The notes beneath the pieces were generated by a model. That model had not been told where the DNA came from, did no database searches, and worked only from the letters and a program-made list of their open reading frames with translations. From positions 124,001-188,000 of the forward strand of contig NZ_SOEO01000001.1 in NCBI RefSeq assembly GCF_004365655.1: a stretch of 64,000 bases of DNA. The letters run 5' to 3'. This stretch comes from Epilithonimonas xixisoli (GTDB taxonomy: Bacteria > Bacteroidota > Bacteroidia > Flavobacteriales > Weeksellaceae). A program made the position numbers and the translations under genes. Below are positions 43,938 to 53,225 of this stretch, one piece after another. Position 1 is the stretch's first letter. Each line of letters begins with the position of its first letter.

Positions 43938-45611
43938 TTATGAAAACCTTTTCTTCCTAATAAAATAAAATCCAGCTCCTAAAATCCCCAAAATCCCCAA
44001 TGGCAAAAGCAAATTAATCCATTGCCATTTCGAACGTTCTTCGTCCACGCGTTCTCTGTCCAGCAAACGGATTTCAATCGAGCGGTTTCTGAGTTCCATC
44101 AGATTGCTGTCATCCAAAAGATAATCTAGGGCATTTCTGAGGAATTGCGCATTGCCGTACTGCGCTTTTGTAAGCAAATCTTCGCCCAAAGGCAATGCTT
44201 TTCCTTTCCAGATTTGGTTTCTTGCAATGTCGCCATCGGCAATCACGAGCATTTTGTTTTCTGGACTTTGCGATTTGAAATCCGGATAAGCATTTTTCTC
44301 ACTTCTTGCAGAATAAGCTGAGGTGAATTTCCCTTCCAAAGCCACTGCGAAAATCTTCGGTGGCGTAGGACGTTCCATCTCGCCGATGCTGTCTGCGCGA
44401 ACGATTTCCGAAAGCGCAACATAATTCGGAACCGTTTTGCTGATGGTTCTTTCGCTCGATTCGAAAAGAACTCTGGTCTTGATATTCTTTCTTCCCAAAG
44501 TATCAATTGAAGTTGGAAACTCGAATTTTACAGGATTGATGTTTTTAGTAATCGGATGTATGTTGGAAACGGTCGCGTTGTCAGCAATTCCCAGCGGAAA
44601 ATAAGGCCAAAGAAAACTGCTATATTGAGGATTGCCAGCCACTTCGCCGGAAACTATCCTAATCAAAGCCGACTTCTTCATATCCTTTGTCAAAGCCGGA
44701 TTGATCCTCAATCCATAATTAAACATAAAGTCTGTCAAATTAAGGTCAAGCGGATAAGCCATTATTTTTTTTGCTTGGAAAAGCGTGTCCATTTCGGCAT
44801 TCACAGCGTCCAGCATCCAAAGCATTTTCCCGCCGTTCATAATGTATTGGTCCAGAATCACTTTCTCATTATTTGTAAAAGCTTTTCTTGGTTTTGCGAT
44901 CACGAGCGCATCCATTTGTTTTAGTTTCGGGACGTCGGCTAATGAAAGTTCGGTTTTGTTTTCCGGAATCACGGGTCCTACGTTGTAATTTTCCATCGCA
45001 ACATCCAAAAATCCTTGGAATTCATCAGGACTCAACTCTTGCTGATTAACCAAAAATCCAACATTTTTCGCAGTTTCTTCGGATAAACCTTTAATAGTGG
45101 ATGCAAAATTATATTCCAGACTTTCGATGGATTTGCTAAGTTGCGTGCTTGCATCGATTCCAGATTGCTGAATGATGAGCGGAACCGCTGTTCCATAACC
45201 ATTGTATTTAATCGCCGCGTATGGAAACATCACAATTTCCGAGACTTTCCCTTTTTTCATATCAGGCAGGATGGAAGGCTGCATTCCCATTCCAGCCAGC
45301 GTGTCCTGAGGGATTTTCTCTGCAATCGGATCACGGAATTTGTAATCAATTTTTGGATTTATTTTTCGGAACTCGTCCAGCATAAATTTGGTTTCGTTCT
45401 GAAGTTGTTTGAAAGAAGCTGGGAAATCCCCATCCAGATAGACTTCTATCATCATCGGTTTGTTCACGTTTTCCAAAACTTTGATGGTGGAATCCGACAG
45501 TGTGTATCGTTTTTCCGCCGTCAAATCGAAACGTTTGTAAACCAATCCGCTCATCCCGATGATGAGAAGAACTGTGATAATGATAAGTGTGATTTTATTT
45601 TTTTTATTCAT
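43938..45611 (-). CDS. gldG: Gliding-motility ABC transporter substrate-binding protein GldG
   Basis: A 557-residue protein with an N-terminal membrane helix (ITLIIITVLLIIGMSGLVYK), the GldG signature beginning at KRYTLSDSTIKVLENVNKPM, and a C-terminal membrane helix (WINLLLPLGILGILGAGFYF followed by charged IRKKRFS). With GldF and GldA it forms an ABC-type complex linked to gliding in Flavobacterium. Here it is separated from gldF, upstream on the same strand, by two unrelated small genes instead of following directly. Confidence 0.93.
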   Translation of the reverse strand: MNKKNKITLIIITVLLIIGMSGLVYKRFDLTAEKRYTLSDSTIKVLENVNKPMMIEVYLDGDFPASFKQLQNETKFMLDEFRKINPKIDYKFRDPIAEKIPQDTLAGMGMQPSILPDMKKGKVSEIVMFPYAAIKYNGYGTAVPLIIQQSGIDASTQLSKSIESLEYNFASTIKGLSEETAKNVGFLVNQQELSPDEFQGFLDVAMENYNVGPVIPENKTELSLADVPKLKQMDALVIAKPRKAFTNNEKVILDQYIMNGGKMLWMLDAVNAEMDTLFQAKKIMAYPLDLNLTDFMFNYGLRINPALTKDMKKSALIRIVSGEVAGNPQYSSFLWPYFPLGIADNATVSNIHPITKNINPVKFEFPTSIDTLGRKNIKTRVLFESSERTISKTVPNYVALSEIVRADSIGEMERPTPPKIFAVALEGKFTSAYSARSEKNAYPDFKSQSPENKMLVIADGDIARNQIWKGKALPLGEDLLTKAQYGNAQFLRNALDYLLDDSNLMELRNRSIEIRLLDRERVDEERSKWQWINLLLPLGILGILGAGFYFIRKKRFS

Positions 45612-45662
45612 CTTTAATAATAGTTGACAGTTGTTAGTTGTCTGTTGATGGATTTTTTGTTT

Positions 45663-45956
45663 TTAATTGTCTTCATTCAAATTTACTTCCTCATCTTTGA
45701 TTCCATTTGTATTCATCATTGAAAAAATTGTCTGTTCGTTCGTTTGACAAAGTTTTACCAAATTTTGAATATTTTCATCTTCCAAATTTTCAAAATGTTT
45801 CAAAGAAAATGAATAAACATCTCCTTCATCAAAAGCATCTTGTAAATGTTTAAGTTCATCAGACATTGCAAGATTTATGATTTGCTCAAATACGATTTGT
45901 CTTGCTTCTATCAGATTATTTATAGTTTCAATAATTTGTTCTCTGTAAGTTATCAT
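45663..45956 (-). CDS. Hypothetical helical protein between gldG and gldF (97 residues)
   Basis: No family recognised. All-helical in appearance, with an acidic C-terminus (GIKDEEVNLNEDN) and no signal peptide. EQIIETINNLIEARQIVFEQ may form a coiled coil. It begins 2 bases after the end of the 193-residue gene on the same strand, a spacing typical of partners. It is more AT-rich than the flanking gld genes, which hints at later insertion. Function unknown. Confidence 0.6.
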   Translation of the reverse strand: MITYREQIIETINNLIEARQIVFEQIINLAMSDELKHLQDAFDEGDVYSFSLKHFENLEDENIQNLVKLCQTNEQTIFSMMNTNGIKDEEVNLNEDN

Positions 45957-45958
45957 AT

Positions 45959-46540
45959 TTATTTACCTTTAAAAAATGCGAGTTCCAAAGCTCTATGTTC
46001 TGTAATTTGGTAACCAACTTTTTCAATCATTAATTTGTAGAAATCTTTAAAAATTTTTTCTGTTTTTAAATCTTCAATCAGTTTGAGATATTTAAGATAA
46101 GCTTCTGGTTTTTCTAATTTATATTTATGAGGCTCTTCATTATTTAAAAATCTAAAAACTCTGCTATCCCAAATTGCATAATGATTTGGATTGATAAAAT
46201 GCAATAATTTAGAAGTTCCAACAAGCGAATTGTTAAAAGCGGTTTTTAAAATACTAAGTCCTTTTTCATTTATTTGTTTTCCGTTTTTTGCATCATTTAA
46301 AATTGAAATAATGTTTTCAGGATTTTCAAGTTTTATTGATTTCAAAATTGTTGGCATCCAAGAATATGTGAAGCTTATTCCTATAATTACATTTTCTAAA
46401 TTGATTGATTCAATATTTTTAAAATAATTCAAAAAATGAGGATATGAAAGAAGGTAATTTTCTTTGGTAGCTTCAAAATTATTGGCAATGATAATTAATT
46501 GCTCAATAATTTCTTGTTTTGATTTTTCAAATAGCTTCAT
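45959..46540 (-). CDS. Hypothetical protein between gldF and gldG (193 residues)
   Basis: I cannot name a family. A helical cytosolic protein with the segment GTSKLLHFINPNHYAIWDSR around residue 110, a pattern (lysine/leucine helix, Asn-Pro turn, then IWDSR) that recalls helix-hairpin-helix proteins of the DNA-glycosylase type. This is a weak resemblance only. It starts 38 bases after the gldF stop and is followed 2 bases on by the 97-residue gene. The pair could be a small accessory or toxin-antitoxin-like insertion. Confidence 0.6.
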   Translation of the reverse strand: MKLFEKSKQEIIEQLIIIANNFEATKENYLLSYPHFLNYFKNIESINLENVIIGISFTYSWMPTILKSIKLENPENIISILNDAKNGKQINEKGLSILKTAFNNSLVGTSKLLHFINPNHYAIWDSRVFRFLNNEEPHKYKLEKPEAYLKYLKLIEDLKTEKIFKDFYKLMIEKVGYQITEHRALELAFFKGK

Positions 46541-46578
46541 TTTTCTTGAATCTTTTTACTTTTTTCTTGTCTCTTCTC

Positions 46579-47307
46579 TTACTTCTTTTTCCAGACAAAC
46601 CAACTCGCCAATCCTAATCCCAAAAAAATAACAAATAAGAAATAAGAAACGTCTCTTGTATCAATCTGTCCTCTCGTGAAAGCCAAGAAATGCTGATAGA
46701 ATCCGATATTTTGCAAAATGTAATCTGCGCCTCCGAGCAATTTGTAACTTGCCAATTGCTCAATCCCGAAATACGCGATGAAACAAATGAAAACACCCAA
46801 AAGATAAGCCGTAATTTGGTTTGATGAAAGTGAGGAGGCCAAAATTCCAACTGCGGAAAAAGCGGCAATCAAAATAATCAATCCGATGTAACTTCCAAAT
46901 GTCATACTTCCATCAATATTGCCTTCCGGAACTCCCAAAACGTAAACCGTGTAGTAATAAACCAAAGATGGCAACAAGCACAAAATCCCAACCAACCAAA
47001 CGGAGAGGAATTTTCCACCAACGATTTCGGTGATTTTTACAGGTTGAGAAAACAGCCAAAACAAAGTTCCGGATTGTTGTTCCTCAGCCAAAGTTCGCAT
47101 ACTGATAGCCGGAATGATGAACATAAAAAGCCAAGGCGAAAGCACGAAGAAACTCTGTATGGAAGCGCTTCCAATTTCGAAAATGTTAAAATTGTTCTCG
47201 AAAAAGAAAAGAAAAAGGGCGGAAATAATACTGAATGCGCCGATGATGATCCACGCGCTCCAGTTTCCGAAAAAATTCCAAAGTTCTTTTTTGAATATTG
47301 CAATCAT
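46579..47307 (-). CDS. gldF: Gliding-motility ABC transporter permease GldF
   Basis: A 242-residue permease with six membrane helices, starting MIAIFKKELWNFFGNWSAWI. The conserved region MRTLAEEQQSGTLFWLFSQP (EExxSGT) is typical of ABC-2 permeases of this group. It works with GldG and the ATPase GldA (not in the window). Gene order gldF then gldG is kept but interrupted by two genes. Confidence 0.92.
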   Translation of the reverse strand: MIAIFKKELWNFFGNWSAWIIIGAFSIISALFLFFFENNFNIFEIGSASIQSFFVLSPWLFMFIIPAISMRTLAEEQQSGTLFWLFSQPVKITEIVGGKFLSVWLVGILCLLPSLVYYYTVYVLGVPEGNIDGSMTFGSYIGLIILIAAFSAVGILASSLSSNQITAYLLGVFICFIAYFGIEQLASYKLLGGADYILQNIGFYQHFLAFTRGQIDTRDVSYFLFVIFLGLGLASWFVWKKK

Positions 47308-47360
47308 AGATGATGAATGATAGTTGATAAATGATAATTGATTATTTCGTTTTTTTTGTC

Positions 47361-47430
47361 CTTCGAGAGCCTCAGGATGACAATCTCCTGTCAGGCTGAG
47401 GTGAAGTTTATCCTGAGCTTGACGAAGGGA
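47361..47430. repeat. Palindromic intergenic repeat (CCTTCGA...CAGGATGACA type)
   Basis: GTCCTTCGAGAGCCTCAGGA-TGACA on the left and GTCAGGCTGAGG ... CCTGAGCTTGACGAAGG on the right form an imperfect inverted repeat between gldF and hemJ. This type of repeat is common in intergenic DNA of many bacteria. Confidence 0.6.
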
Positions 47431-47438
47431 AGCCTTTT

Positions 47439-47993
47439 TTATTTTCTTGATTCTTTTTTCTTATTAACAAGTTTGACGATTGAACTTATCAAAATGATGA
47501 TTCCGATAAATCCGAGAAGCAATTGCCACCAATATTCTATAACGGAATATTTGAGGATTACTGTAAACACGACGGCAAATAAAATGAAAGTGGCAATCTC
47601 ATTAAACTGTCGAAGTTTGATGTTGGTGGTTGATAAAATATCACCATTCAGTTTTTTGAGTTCTTTCACTTTTTTCCAACACCAGAAATGGTAGATTCCA
47701 AGTCCGACTAAAAATGTCAATTTCAAATGGAACCAAGGTGTTTTCATTAATCCTGAATTTTGATAAATCATTGTCAGTCCAGAAAGTAACATCAAAAATC
47801 CTGCTGGAACAGTGATGATATTCCAAAGTCTGCTTGCCATAAAGATGTATTGATTTCTGAGAATTTTCTGTTTTACTTCATCAAACTCGTCTGTGTCTTT
47901 ATAATAAACAAAAAGTCTTACCAAATAGAAAATCCCGGCAAAGTAACTTACCATAAAAATAATGTGAATCGCTTTTATCACGGAATACAGCAT
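47439..47993 (-). CDS. hemJ: Protoporphyrinogen IX oxidase, HemJ/CopD-like
   Basis: A 184-residue membrane protein with four to five helices. The first helix holds the conserved His (VIKAIHIIFMVSYFAGIFYL), the middle has the Arg/Lys-rich turn and WFHLKLTFLVGLGIYHFW, matching HemJ, which oxidises protoporphyrinogen IX in heme synthesis. The CopD annotation used for the same family is an alternative. A separate heme gene, hemL, lies at 60358-61638. Confidence 0.82.
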   Translation of the reverse strand: MLYSVIKAIHIIFMVSYFAGIFYLVRLFVYYKDTDEFDEVKQKILRNQYIFMASRLWNIITVPAGFLMLLSGLTMIYQNSGLMKTPWFHLKLTFLVGLGIYHFWCWKKVKELKKLNGDILSTTNIKLRQFNEIATFILFAVVFTVILKYSVIEYWWQLLLGFIGIIILISSIVKLVNKKKESRK

Positions 47994-48273
47994 TGGGAAT
48001 TTTTTTGCAAAGATACTTTTTATTGATAGAAGATAAAATATGAATACGATATGAAAAAAGAACGTGATAAATATATTTGAGAAGATAATATTTTCATTAA
48101 TAAAAAATACAGAAAAGATGTTTATTGAGAAATATTTTTATTTTAAAAGGTCTTTTAAAGCAATATTGCGGAATTTTTTAAATTAAGATTAAATAGTTAA
48201 AATTTCATTTTTGAAAGGGAATGTGGAAAATAATCGCTTTTTTTGTATCATTAATCTTAATAAAAAGTATTAT

Positions 48274-50448
48274 ATGAAGAAAATTTTACAACTGTTTTTG
48301 ACAGTTTTGGTATTTTCATTTTTCTCTGCACAGTCATTGCGACACGTTGCTAGAGAGGTGAAAGATTATCACTCCAAAAGAGTGAGTTTTAAAAAAGTAA
48401 GTCTTTTCTCGGTAGATGAGGCTAGTTCTAAAAAAGCAGTGTACAGACAAGCTGCAAGAGATGCACAAGTTTTGAAGCTTGATAAATCGGAGTTGACGAC
48501 TCTTGTACAAAACAGACCAGATGCAGTGGAATTTACTTTTCCCTTTGAAGACAGAGAATTGACCGTGGAAATGGTAAAGGTGGATATCTACTCCAATGAT
48601 TTCAAAGCTAAGACTAACCTAAAGGATAATGTTGCATACAAAAAAGGTGTTTTCTACAGAGGAATCGTAAAAGGTGATGAGACTTCTGTTGTTGCCTTCA
48701 GTTTTTTTGATAATGATGTAATAGGAGTTGCATCTGCCAACAAAATTGGTAATGTCACTTTAGGAAAAGCAGTCCAGTCCGAAGATTTTGTGGTTTATAA
48801 TGATCAAAAGTTGACAGGAACCAACCCGTTCATCTGCGCAGTAGATGAAGTGATGGATAAAGAAACTCAAAAAATCAGTTTTGATCCTAAGGCTTCCAAG
48901 GCTCCTCAGATGACGAATGCTTGTGTAAGAGTTTATTATGAGATTGCCTACAAACCTTTTGAGCAAAATGGCTCGGATGTTCAGACTACAATCAACTGGA
49001 TTTCTGCGGTTCACAACAACATCAATACTTTATACGTGAATGATGGTGTGAAGATGTCTCTTAAGACTGTTTACGTTTGGGAAACTGCAGATCCTTACAC
49101 CGGAGATTACAGCCAAAATCTTGCTAACTTTAGAAACACAAGAACAAGTTTTGACGGAGATCTTGCTCATCTTGTCAATTACCCGTCAACTACAAGTGTT
49201 GCTTATCTCAACTCTCTTTGTACGACAGCGAGATATGCTTATTCTGGAATCAATATGACTTATGGGAATATTCCTACTTATTCTTGGACGATTATGGCAA
49301 TGACTCATGAGATGGGGCATTCTTTAGGTTCTCCACATACACATGCTTGTGCTTGGAATGGAGATTCTACACCTATCGATTGGTGTGGTCCTACTGCTAG
49401 GCCAGTATTAATTCAGAACGAAGGACTTGACTGTACGTCAGATGTAATACCTACCAATGGTGGGACTATTATGAGTTACTGTCACTTGATGCCTTCTGTC
49501 GGAATCAATTTTACCAACGGATTTGGTGATCAGCCTGGCGCTTTGATTAGACAAACCGTAGAATCTAAAGCATGTCTGGGTGTAGATTGTACGACTGCAT
49601 GTAATGTGACTGTTACAAATATGACTGTCGCAAACGTTACTAAAAATACAGCAACGGTTACTGTTACAGATGCTACATCTACGCAATGGAAATACAGGGT
49701 TACCAAAATAGATGGAACACCTGTGAAGTCTGGATTGAGTGCAAACAAAGTATTTGATATTACAGATTTATCTCCCAATTCATTCTATAGAGTAGAAGTA
49801 GGAACAGAATGTTCTGCAGCTTTCCAAAGAAGCCAAATTATTTGGACAGATGATAACTGGTGTGGTAAAACAATTACCGATTCCGGAGGTGCAGAGGCCA
49901 ACTACACAGACCAAGAGTCTTGGACCAAAACTTTCTATCCAGATAACGCAAATGAAAAATTGAAACTAACTTTCACAGAGTTTGATCTTGAAACGGGTTA
50001 CGATTTCCTAACAGTAAGAAATGGTCCGGCTGCGAACTCTCCACTTTTCACTGGCGCAAATAATATGTCTGGAACTACCATCAGAGGTCCATTCACATCC
50101 ACTCACGCTACAGGTGCAATCACACTTGTTTTCAGATCAGATCAAATGGTAAATAACAAAGGATTTATTGCTAATTTAAGTTGTGCCGTACTTGGAGTTG
50201 ATGATGTTGCAAGTTCTAAAGACATTTTGTTGTCTCCAAACCCAGTGAAAAATCATTTCACATTGGCGGGAGTTTCAAAAATAACTTCAGTTGAGGTTTA
50301 TGATATTTCTGGAAAATTGGTAAAGCAATTTGATAAAGAAAGTTTATCTAAGAATTCATTCAATATTTCCAAACTTAAAACTGGAAACTATGTAGTGAAA
50401 ATCAAAACAGATAAGGAAAGTTTCAACAAGAAGTTAATCAAAGAATAA
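48274..50448 (+). CDS. Secreted reprolysin-like metalloprotease with Fn3, CUB and T9SS domains
   Basis: A 724-residue exported protease. The start at 48274 gives signal peptide MKKILQLFLTVLVFSFFSA; the frame to 48211 is upstream noise. It has a propeptide (about residues 20-200), a zinc metalloprotease domain with MAMTHEMGHSLGSPHTHACA (HExxHxxGxxH plus Met-turn TIMSYCH), a fibronectin-III-like domain, a CUB-like domain (WCGKTITDSGG ... YDFLTVRNG) and a C-terminal T9SS signal (LSPNPVKNHFTLAGVSKITS; LKTGNYVVKIKT). An extracellular protein-degrading role is likely. A 280-base gap precedes it. Confidence 0.93.
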   Translation: MKKILQLFLTVLVFSFFSAQSLRHVAREVKDYHSKRVSFKKVSLFSVDEASSKKAVYRQAARDAQVLKLDKSELTTLVQNRPDAVEFTFPFEDRELTVEMVKVDIYSNDFKAKTNLKDNVAYKKGVFYRGIVKGDETSVVAFSFFDNDVIGVASANKIGNVTLGKAVQSEDFVVYNDQKLTGTNPFICAVDEVMDKETQKISFDPKASKAPQMTNACVRVYYEIAYKPFEQNGSDVQTTINWISAVHNNINTLYVNDGVKMSLKTVYVWETADPYTGDYSQNLANFRNTRTSFDGDLAHLVNYPSTTSVAYLNSLCTTARYAYSGINMTYGNIPTYSWTIMAMTHEMGHSLGSPHTHACAWNGDSTPIDWCGPTARPVLIQNEGLDCTSDVIPTNGGTIMSYCHLMPSVGINFTNGFGDQPGALIRQTVESKACLGVDCTTACNVTVTNMTVANVTKNTATVTVTDATSTQWKYRVTKIDGTPVKSGLSANKVFDITDLSPNSFYRVEVGTECSAAFQRSQIIWTDDNWCGKTITDSGGAEANYTDQESWTKTFYPDNANEKLKLTFTEFDLETGYDFLTVRNGPAANSPLFTGANNMSGTTIRGPFTSTHATGAITLVFRSDQMVNNKGFIANLSCAVLGVDDVASSKDILLSPNPVKNHFTLAGVSKITSVEVYDISGKLVKQFDKESLSKNSFNISKLKTGNYVVKIKTDKESFNKKLIKE

Positions 50449-50474
50449 GATTACTCGAAACGATATTTAATAGT

Positions 50475-50500
50475 AAAACCGACAGCAATGTCGGTTTTTT
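50475..50500 (+). terminator. Terminator of the metalloprotease gene
   Basis: AAAACCGACA / TGTCGGTTTT perfect stem, GCAA loop, followed by TTTT; 27 bases after the stop. Confidence 0.9.
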
Positions 50501-50541
50501 TTATTTCAAATGTTGAAGGTTTAATTAAAGAAAATTTAAAA

Positions 50542-51369
50542 TTATTCAAACTCCACATAGATTTTTTCACCAGTGCTCATTCCGAAAAGAGTAGAAGCAC
50601 CATTCAAAACGCTGCCTTTGTAAATCGTAATTTCCAGCAAATCTGTATCATTGAAAATGACAGACGATTTCCCGTGAGATTCCGGTTCTCTCTCCCAATC
50701 GGTCACGATGTCTGTGTACTGATCTGATATTTTTGAAACCACAATATTCCGGAATTTAACCGTGTATTTTTCTGAAACAGAGGCGTACTTATCAAAAAAC
50801 TTCCGGCTGATGTTGGAGACTACATTTCCAAAATTATCCACGTACATCACTTCGCCAACAATCATCTTTTCATTTTCATTGTAAATCGCTCTTGGGAAGG
50901 AAACATCTTTTATAGATTTGATTTTTCGTCCAATCACTTCCGGTAATCCACCTTTGTAAAGATGCATCGCTGCAGGTACAAAAATCTCTGTTGCGGGAAA
51001 AATCACCTTGTCATCAAATCGATTGTTTAGTGTAATCTCGTAGATAGATTCTGGTTTAATATCAAAAAACATCAGATTGGTGATGCCGTTATCTGCACAT
51101 ATGAAATAGTGTCCGTCTATTTTGGCAAGAATGTTTTTTCTGTTTTTATGATAAAAACTATCTACCGCCACGATATGAATGCTGCCTTCCGGAAAGAATT
51201 TGTAGGCATTTCTCACAATGTAAGCCGTTTGAAGAAGGTTGTACGCTGTAATGTTGTGGGTGATGTCCACTACTTTTACTTCCTCGCTCCAACTGAGAAT
51301 TTTCCCTTTTATGCTTGGGACGCGGTGATCCACAAGTCCATAATCCGAAGTGAGAGTAATGACAGCCAT
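50542..51369 (-). CDS. S-adenosyl-L-methionine hydrolase/hydroxide adenosyltransferase (DUF62)
   Basis: A 275-residue protein that starts MAVITLTSDYGLVDHRVPSI, with the family's aspartate block, and contains PEGSIHIVAVDSFYH and FICADNGITNLMF. The C-terminal domain has YVDNFGNVVSNIS. The DUF62 enzymes split SAM using water or halide (hydroxide adenosyltransferase). A physiological role in this organism is unknown. It diverges from phoH across a 102-base gap that holds -7-type sequences for both. Confidence 0.9.
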   Translation of the reverse strand: MAVITLTSDYGLVDHRVPSIKGKILSWSEEVKVVDITHNITAYNLLQTAYIVRNAYKFFPEGSIHIVAVDSFYHKNRKNILAKIDGHYFICADNGITNLMFFDIKPESIYEITLNNRFDDKVIFPATEIFVPAAMHLYKGGLPEVIGRKIKSIKDVSFPRAIYNENEKMIVGEVMYVDNFGNVVSNISRKFFDKYASVSEKYTVKFRNIVVSKISDQYTDIVTDWEREPESHGKSSVIFNDTDLLEITIYKGSVLNGASTLFGMSTGEKIYVEFE

Positions 51370-51439
51370 ATCTTTTAATTTATTGCAAATTTAATATAAT
51401 TCAATTTTTAAAAGCCTCAATTCATGTCAAATCTATTCA

Positions 51440-51447
51440 TATATTTG
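51440..51447 (+). promoter_or_regulatory. -7 element of phoH
   Basis: TATATTTG (TAnnTTTG), 25 bases before the phoH ATG. On the other strand TAAATTTG (about 51394-51387) is the counterpart for the DUF62 gene. Confidence 0.45.
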
Positions 51448-51471
51448 TTAGACTAACCACTAATATTATTT

Positions 51472-52419
51472 ATGTTCGAAATAAATTATGAACTTGAGGG
51501 CATCAACACCAAAACTTTTTATGGTGTGCAGAATCAAAACTTCAACCTGATAAAATCCAGCTTCCCAACGCTCAAAATCACAGGCAGAGACAACTTTGTA
51601 TTTGCAATGGGGAACAGAGAAACCTTGGATTTGCTGAAACAAAAACTTGATGATGTTTCAGATTATATTTCCAAGCACAATTCTTTAGAAATTAAACAAT
51701 TAGAATCTATTCTGAAGCTGAAAGACGAGTCGGAAAAACAATTGATTTTTGACCAGGACATCATCGTAAAAGGCGTCAATGGAAAAGTTATCAAAGCGAA
51801 AACGACCAATCTTAAAAAACTCGTAAAGGCATCGGAAAAGAAAGATATGGTTTTTGCCATTGGGCCTGCGGGAACCGGAAAAACCTATACCAGCGTTGCG
51901 CTAGCCGTACGAGCCTTGCGTGATAAAGAAGTTAAAAGAATTATTTTAACAAGACCTGCGGTAGAAGCTGGGGAAAGTCTTGGTTTCCTGCCTGGAGATT
52001 TGAAAGAAAAGCTGGATCCATACATGCAACCTTTGTATGATGCGCTTCGGGATATGATTCCGCACGAGAAGCTGGAAGGCTTTATGGAAAAGCGCGTGAT
52101 AGAAGTTGCGCCATTAGCATTTATGAGAGGTAGAACTTTGGATGAGGCTTTTGTAATTTTAGATGAAGCACAAAATACAACACATTCTCAAATGAAAATG
52201 TTCCTCACGAGAATGGGAATGAATGCAAAATTCATCATCACCGGAGATCCTAGTCAGGTAGATTTACCAAAAAACCAACAATCAGGACTCAAAGAATCGA
52301 TGACAATTTTGAAAGATGTAGAAGAAATTGGGTTTGTTCATCTATCCGAAGAAGATGTTGTGAGACATCCTGTGGTGAAGAAAATCATTATGGCTTATAA
52401 TAGTATTGAGAAAAAATAG
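51472..52419 (+). CDS. PhoH-family ATPase
   Basis: A 315-residue protein with Walker A GPAGTGKTYT (131-140) and Walker B TLDEAFVILDEAQNTTHSQM. The region ETRPAVEAGESLGFLPGDLK-like and GDPSQVDLP (sensor) are those of PhoH/PhoL. The N-terminal 100 residues hold a KH-type region. PhoH2/PhoL proteins are RNA-associated ATPases near rRNA-maturation factors; the partner ybeY is not next to it here. The length fits PhoL. It is likely monocistronic. Confidence 0.9.
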   Translation: MFEINYELEGINTKTFYGVQNQNFNLIKSSFPTLKITGRDNFVFAMGNRETLDLLKQKLDDVSDYISKHNSLEIKQLESILKLKDESEKQLIFDQDIIVKGVNGKVIKAKTTNLKKLVKASEKKDMVFAIGPAGTGKTYTSVALAVRALRDKEVKRIILTRPAVEAGESLGFLPGDLKEKLDPYMQPLYDALRDMIPHEKLEGFMEKRVIEVAPLAFMRGRTLDEAFVILDEAQNTTHSQMKMFLTRMGMNAKFIITGDPSQVDLPKNQQSGLKESMTILKDVEEIGFVHLSEEDVVRHPVVKKIIMAYNSIEKK

Positions 52420-52479
52420 AAATCCTTTTTTTGGAACAGAAGTTGTAAAGCATAGTTAGAATTTTAAATTTTTAAAACT

Positions 52480-53004
52480 ATGAAAAAGATTTTTGTTGCG
52501 GCTGCAATAGCCGTTTTTGGGTTTACTCAAGCGCAGGAAGGATTCAAGCTAGGAGCTCACATTGGAGCGCCAACTACTGGTAATTCTCCATTTACTTTAG
52601 GTTTGGATGCGGCTTACAGATGGAATATTGCAAAGAACTTCGACTTAGGAGTGGCAACTGGATATTCTCATTATGTGGCAAAAAGTTATAGATATGAAGG
52701 CGGGTCTTACAAAGGCAAAGATTTCGGATTTATTCCTGTGGCCGTTTCTGGTAAGTATTCTTTCACAGGAGCGCCAATTGCTGTAGGATTAGATTTAGGA
52801 TATGCGATTTCAACCAATGAGTATGTAAATGGTGGATTGTATGCACTTCCAAAATTTATGTATAATATGCCAACCGGTGAATTGTATGTAGGTTACCAAA
52901 GTATTTCGGGTGATCACGACAGAAGATATTACAATGACAGACCAGTTCCGGGTAAAGAATCTGTAGGTGCTGTGATTGTAGGTTACAATTTTTACCTGAA
53001 ATAA
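52480..53004 (+). CDS. Outer-membrane beta-barrel-like exported protein (174 residues)
   Basis: Signal peptide MKKIFVAAAIAVFGFTQA, then alternating hydrophobic strands with Gly and Tyr (FKLGAHIGAPTTGNSPFTLG; FDLGVATGYSHYVA; GAVIVGYNFYLK) ending in an aromatic residue region. This fits a small eight-stranded barrel. No known function. It follows phoH by 60 bases but is probably its own unit, with a terminator downstream. Confidence 0.75.
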   Translation: MKKIFVAAAIAVFGFTQAQEGFKLGAHIGAPTTGNSPFTLGLDAAYRWNIAKNFDLGVATGYSHYVAKSYRYEGGSYKGKDFGFIPVAVSGKYSFTGAPIAVGLDLGYAISTNEYVNGGLYALPKFMYNMPTGELYVGYQSISGDHDRRYYNDRPVPGKESVGAVIVGYNFYLK

Positions 53005-53032
53005 TTAATTAATAAAAAATATTTTTTAATAT

Positions 53033-53058
53033 AAACTCCGGTGTTTGCATCGGAGTTT
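53033..53058 (+). terminator. Terminator of the 174-residue barrel protein gene
   Basis: AAACTCCG / CGGAGTTT stem extended by an inner G-T-containing helix (CCGGTG / CATCGG), followed by TTCGTTTG. Confidence 0.75.
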
Positions 53059-53225
53059 TCGTTTGTGGTAGCTATTTTAGAATAAAATATTAAATGATTG
53101 TTTAATGATATTTTCATTTAAAATTTTGAATTATGTTAATAATAATTTTGTTGTTTCAAATTAATTGTTAATTTAGCAACGTTTTAAGTTAATTTAACAT
53201 TTAATAACAACTAAAAATCATTATC

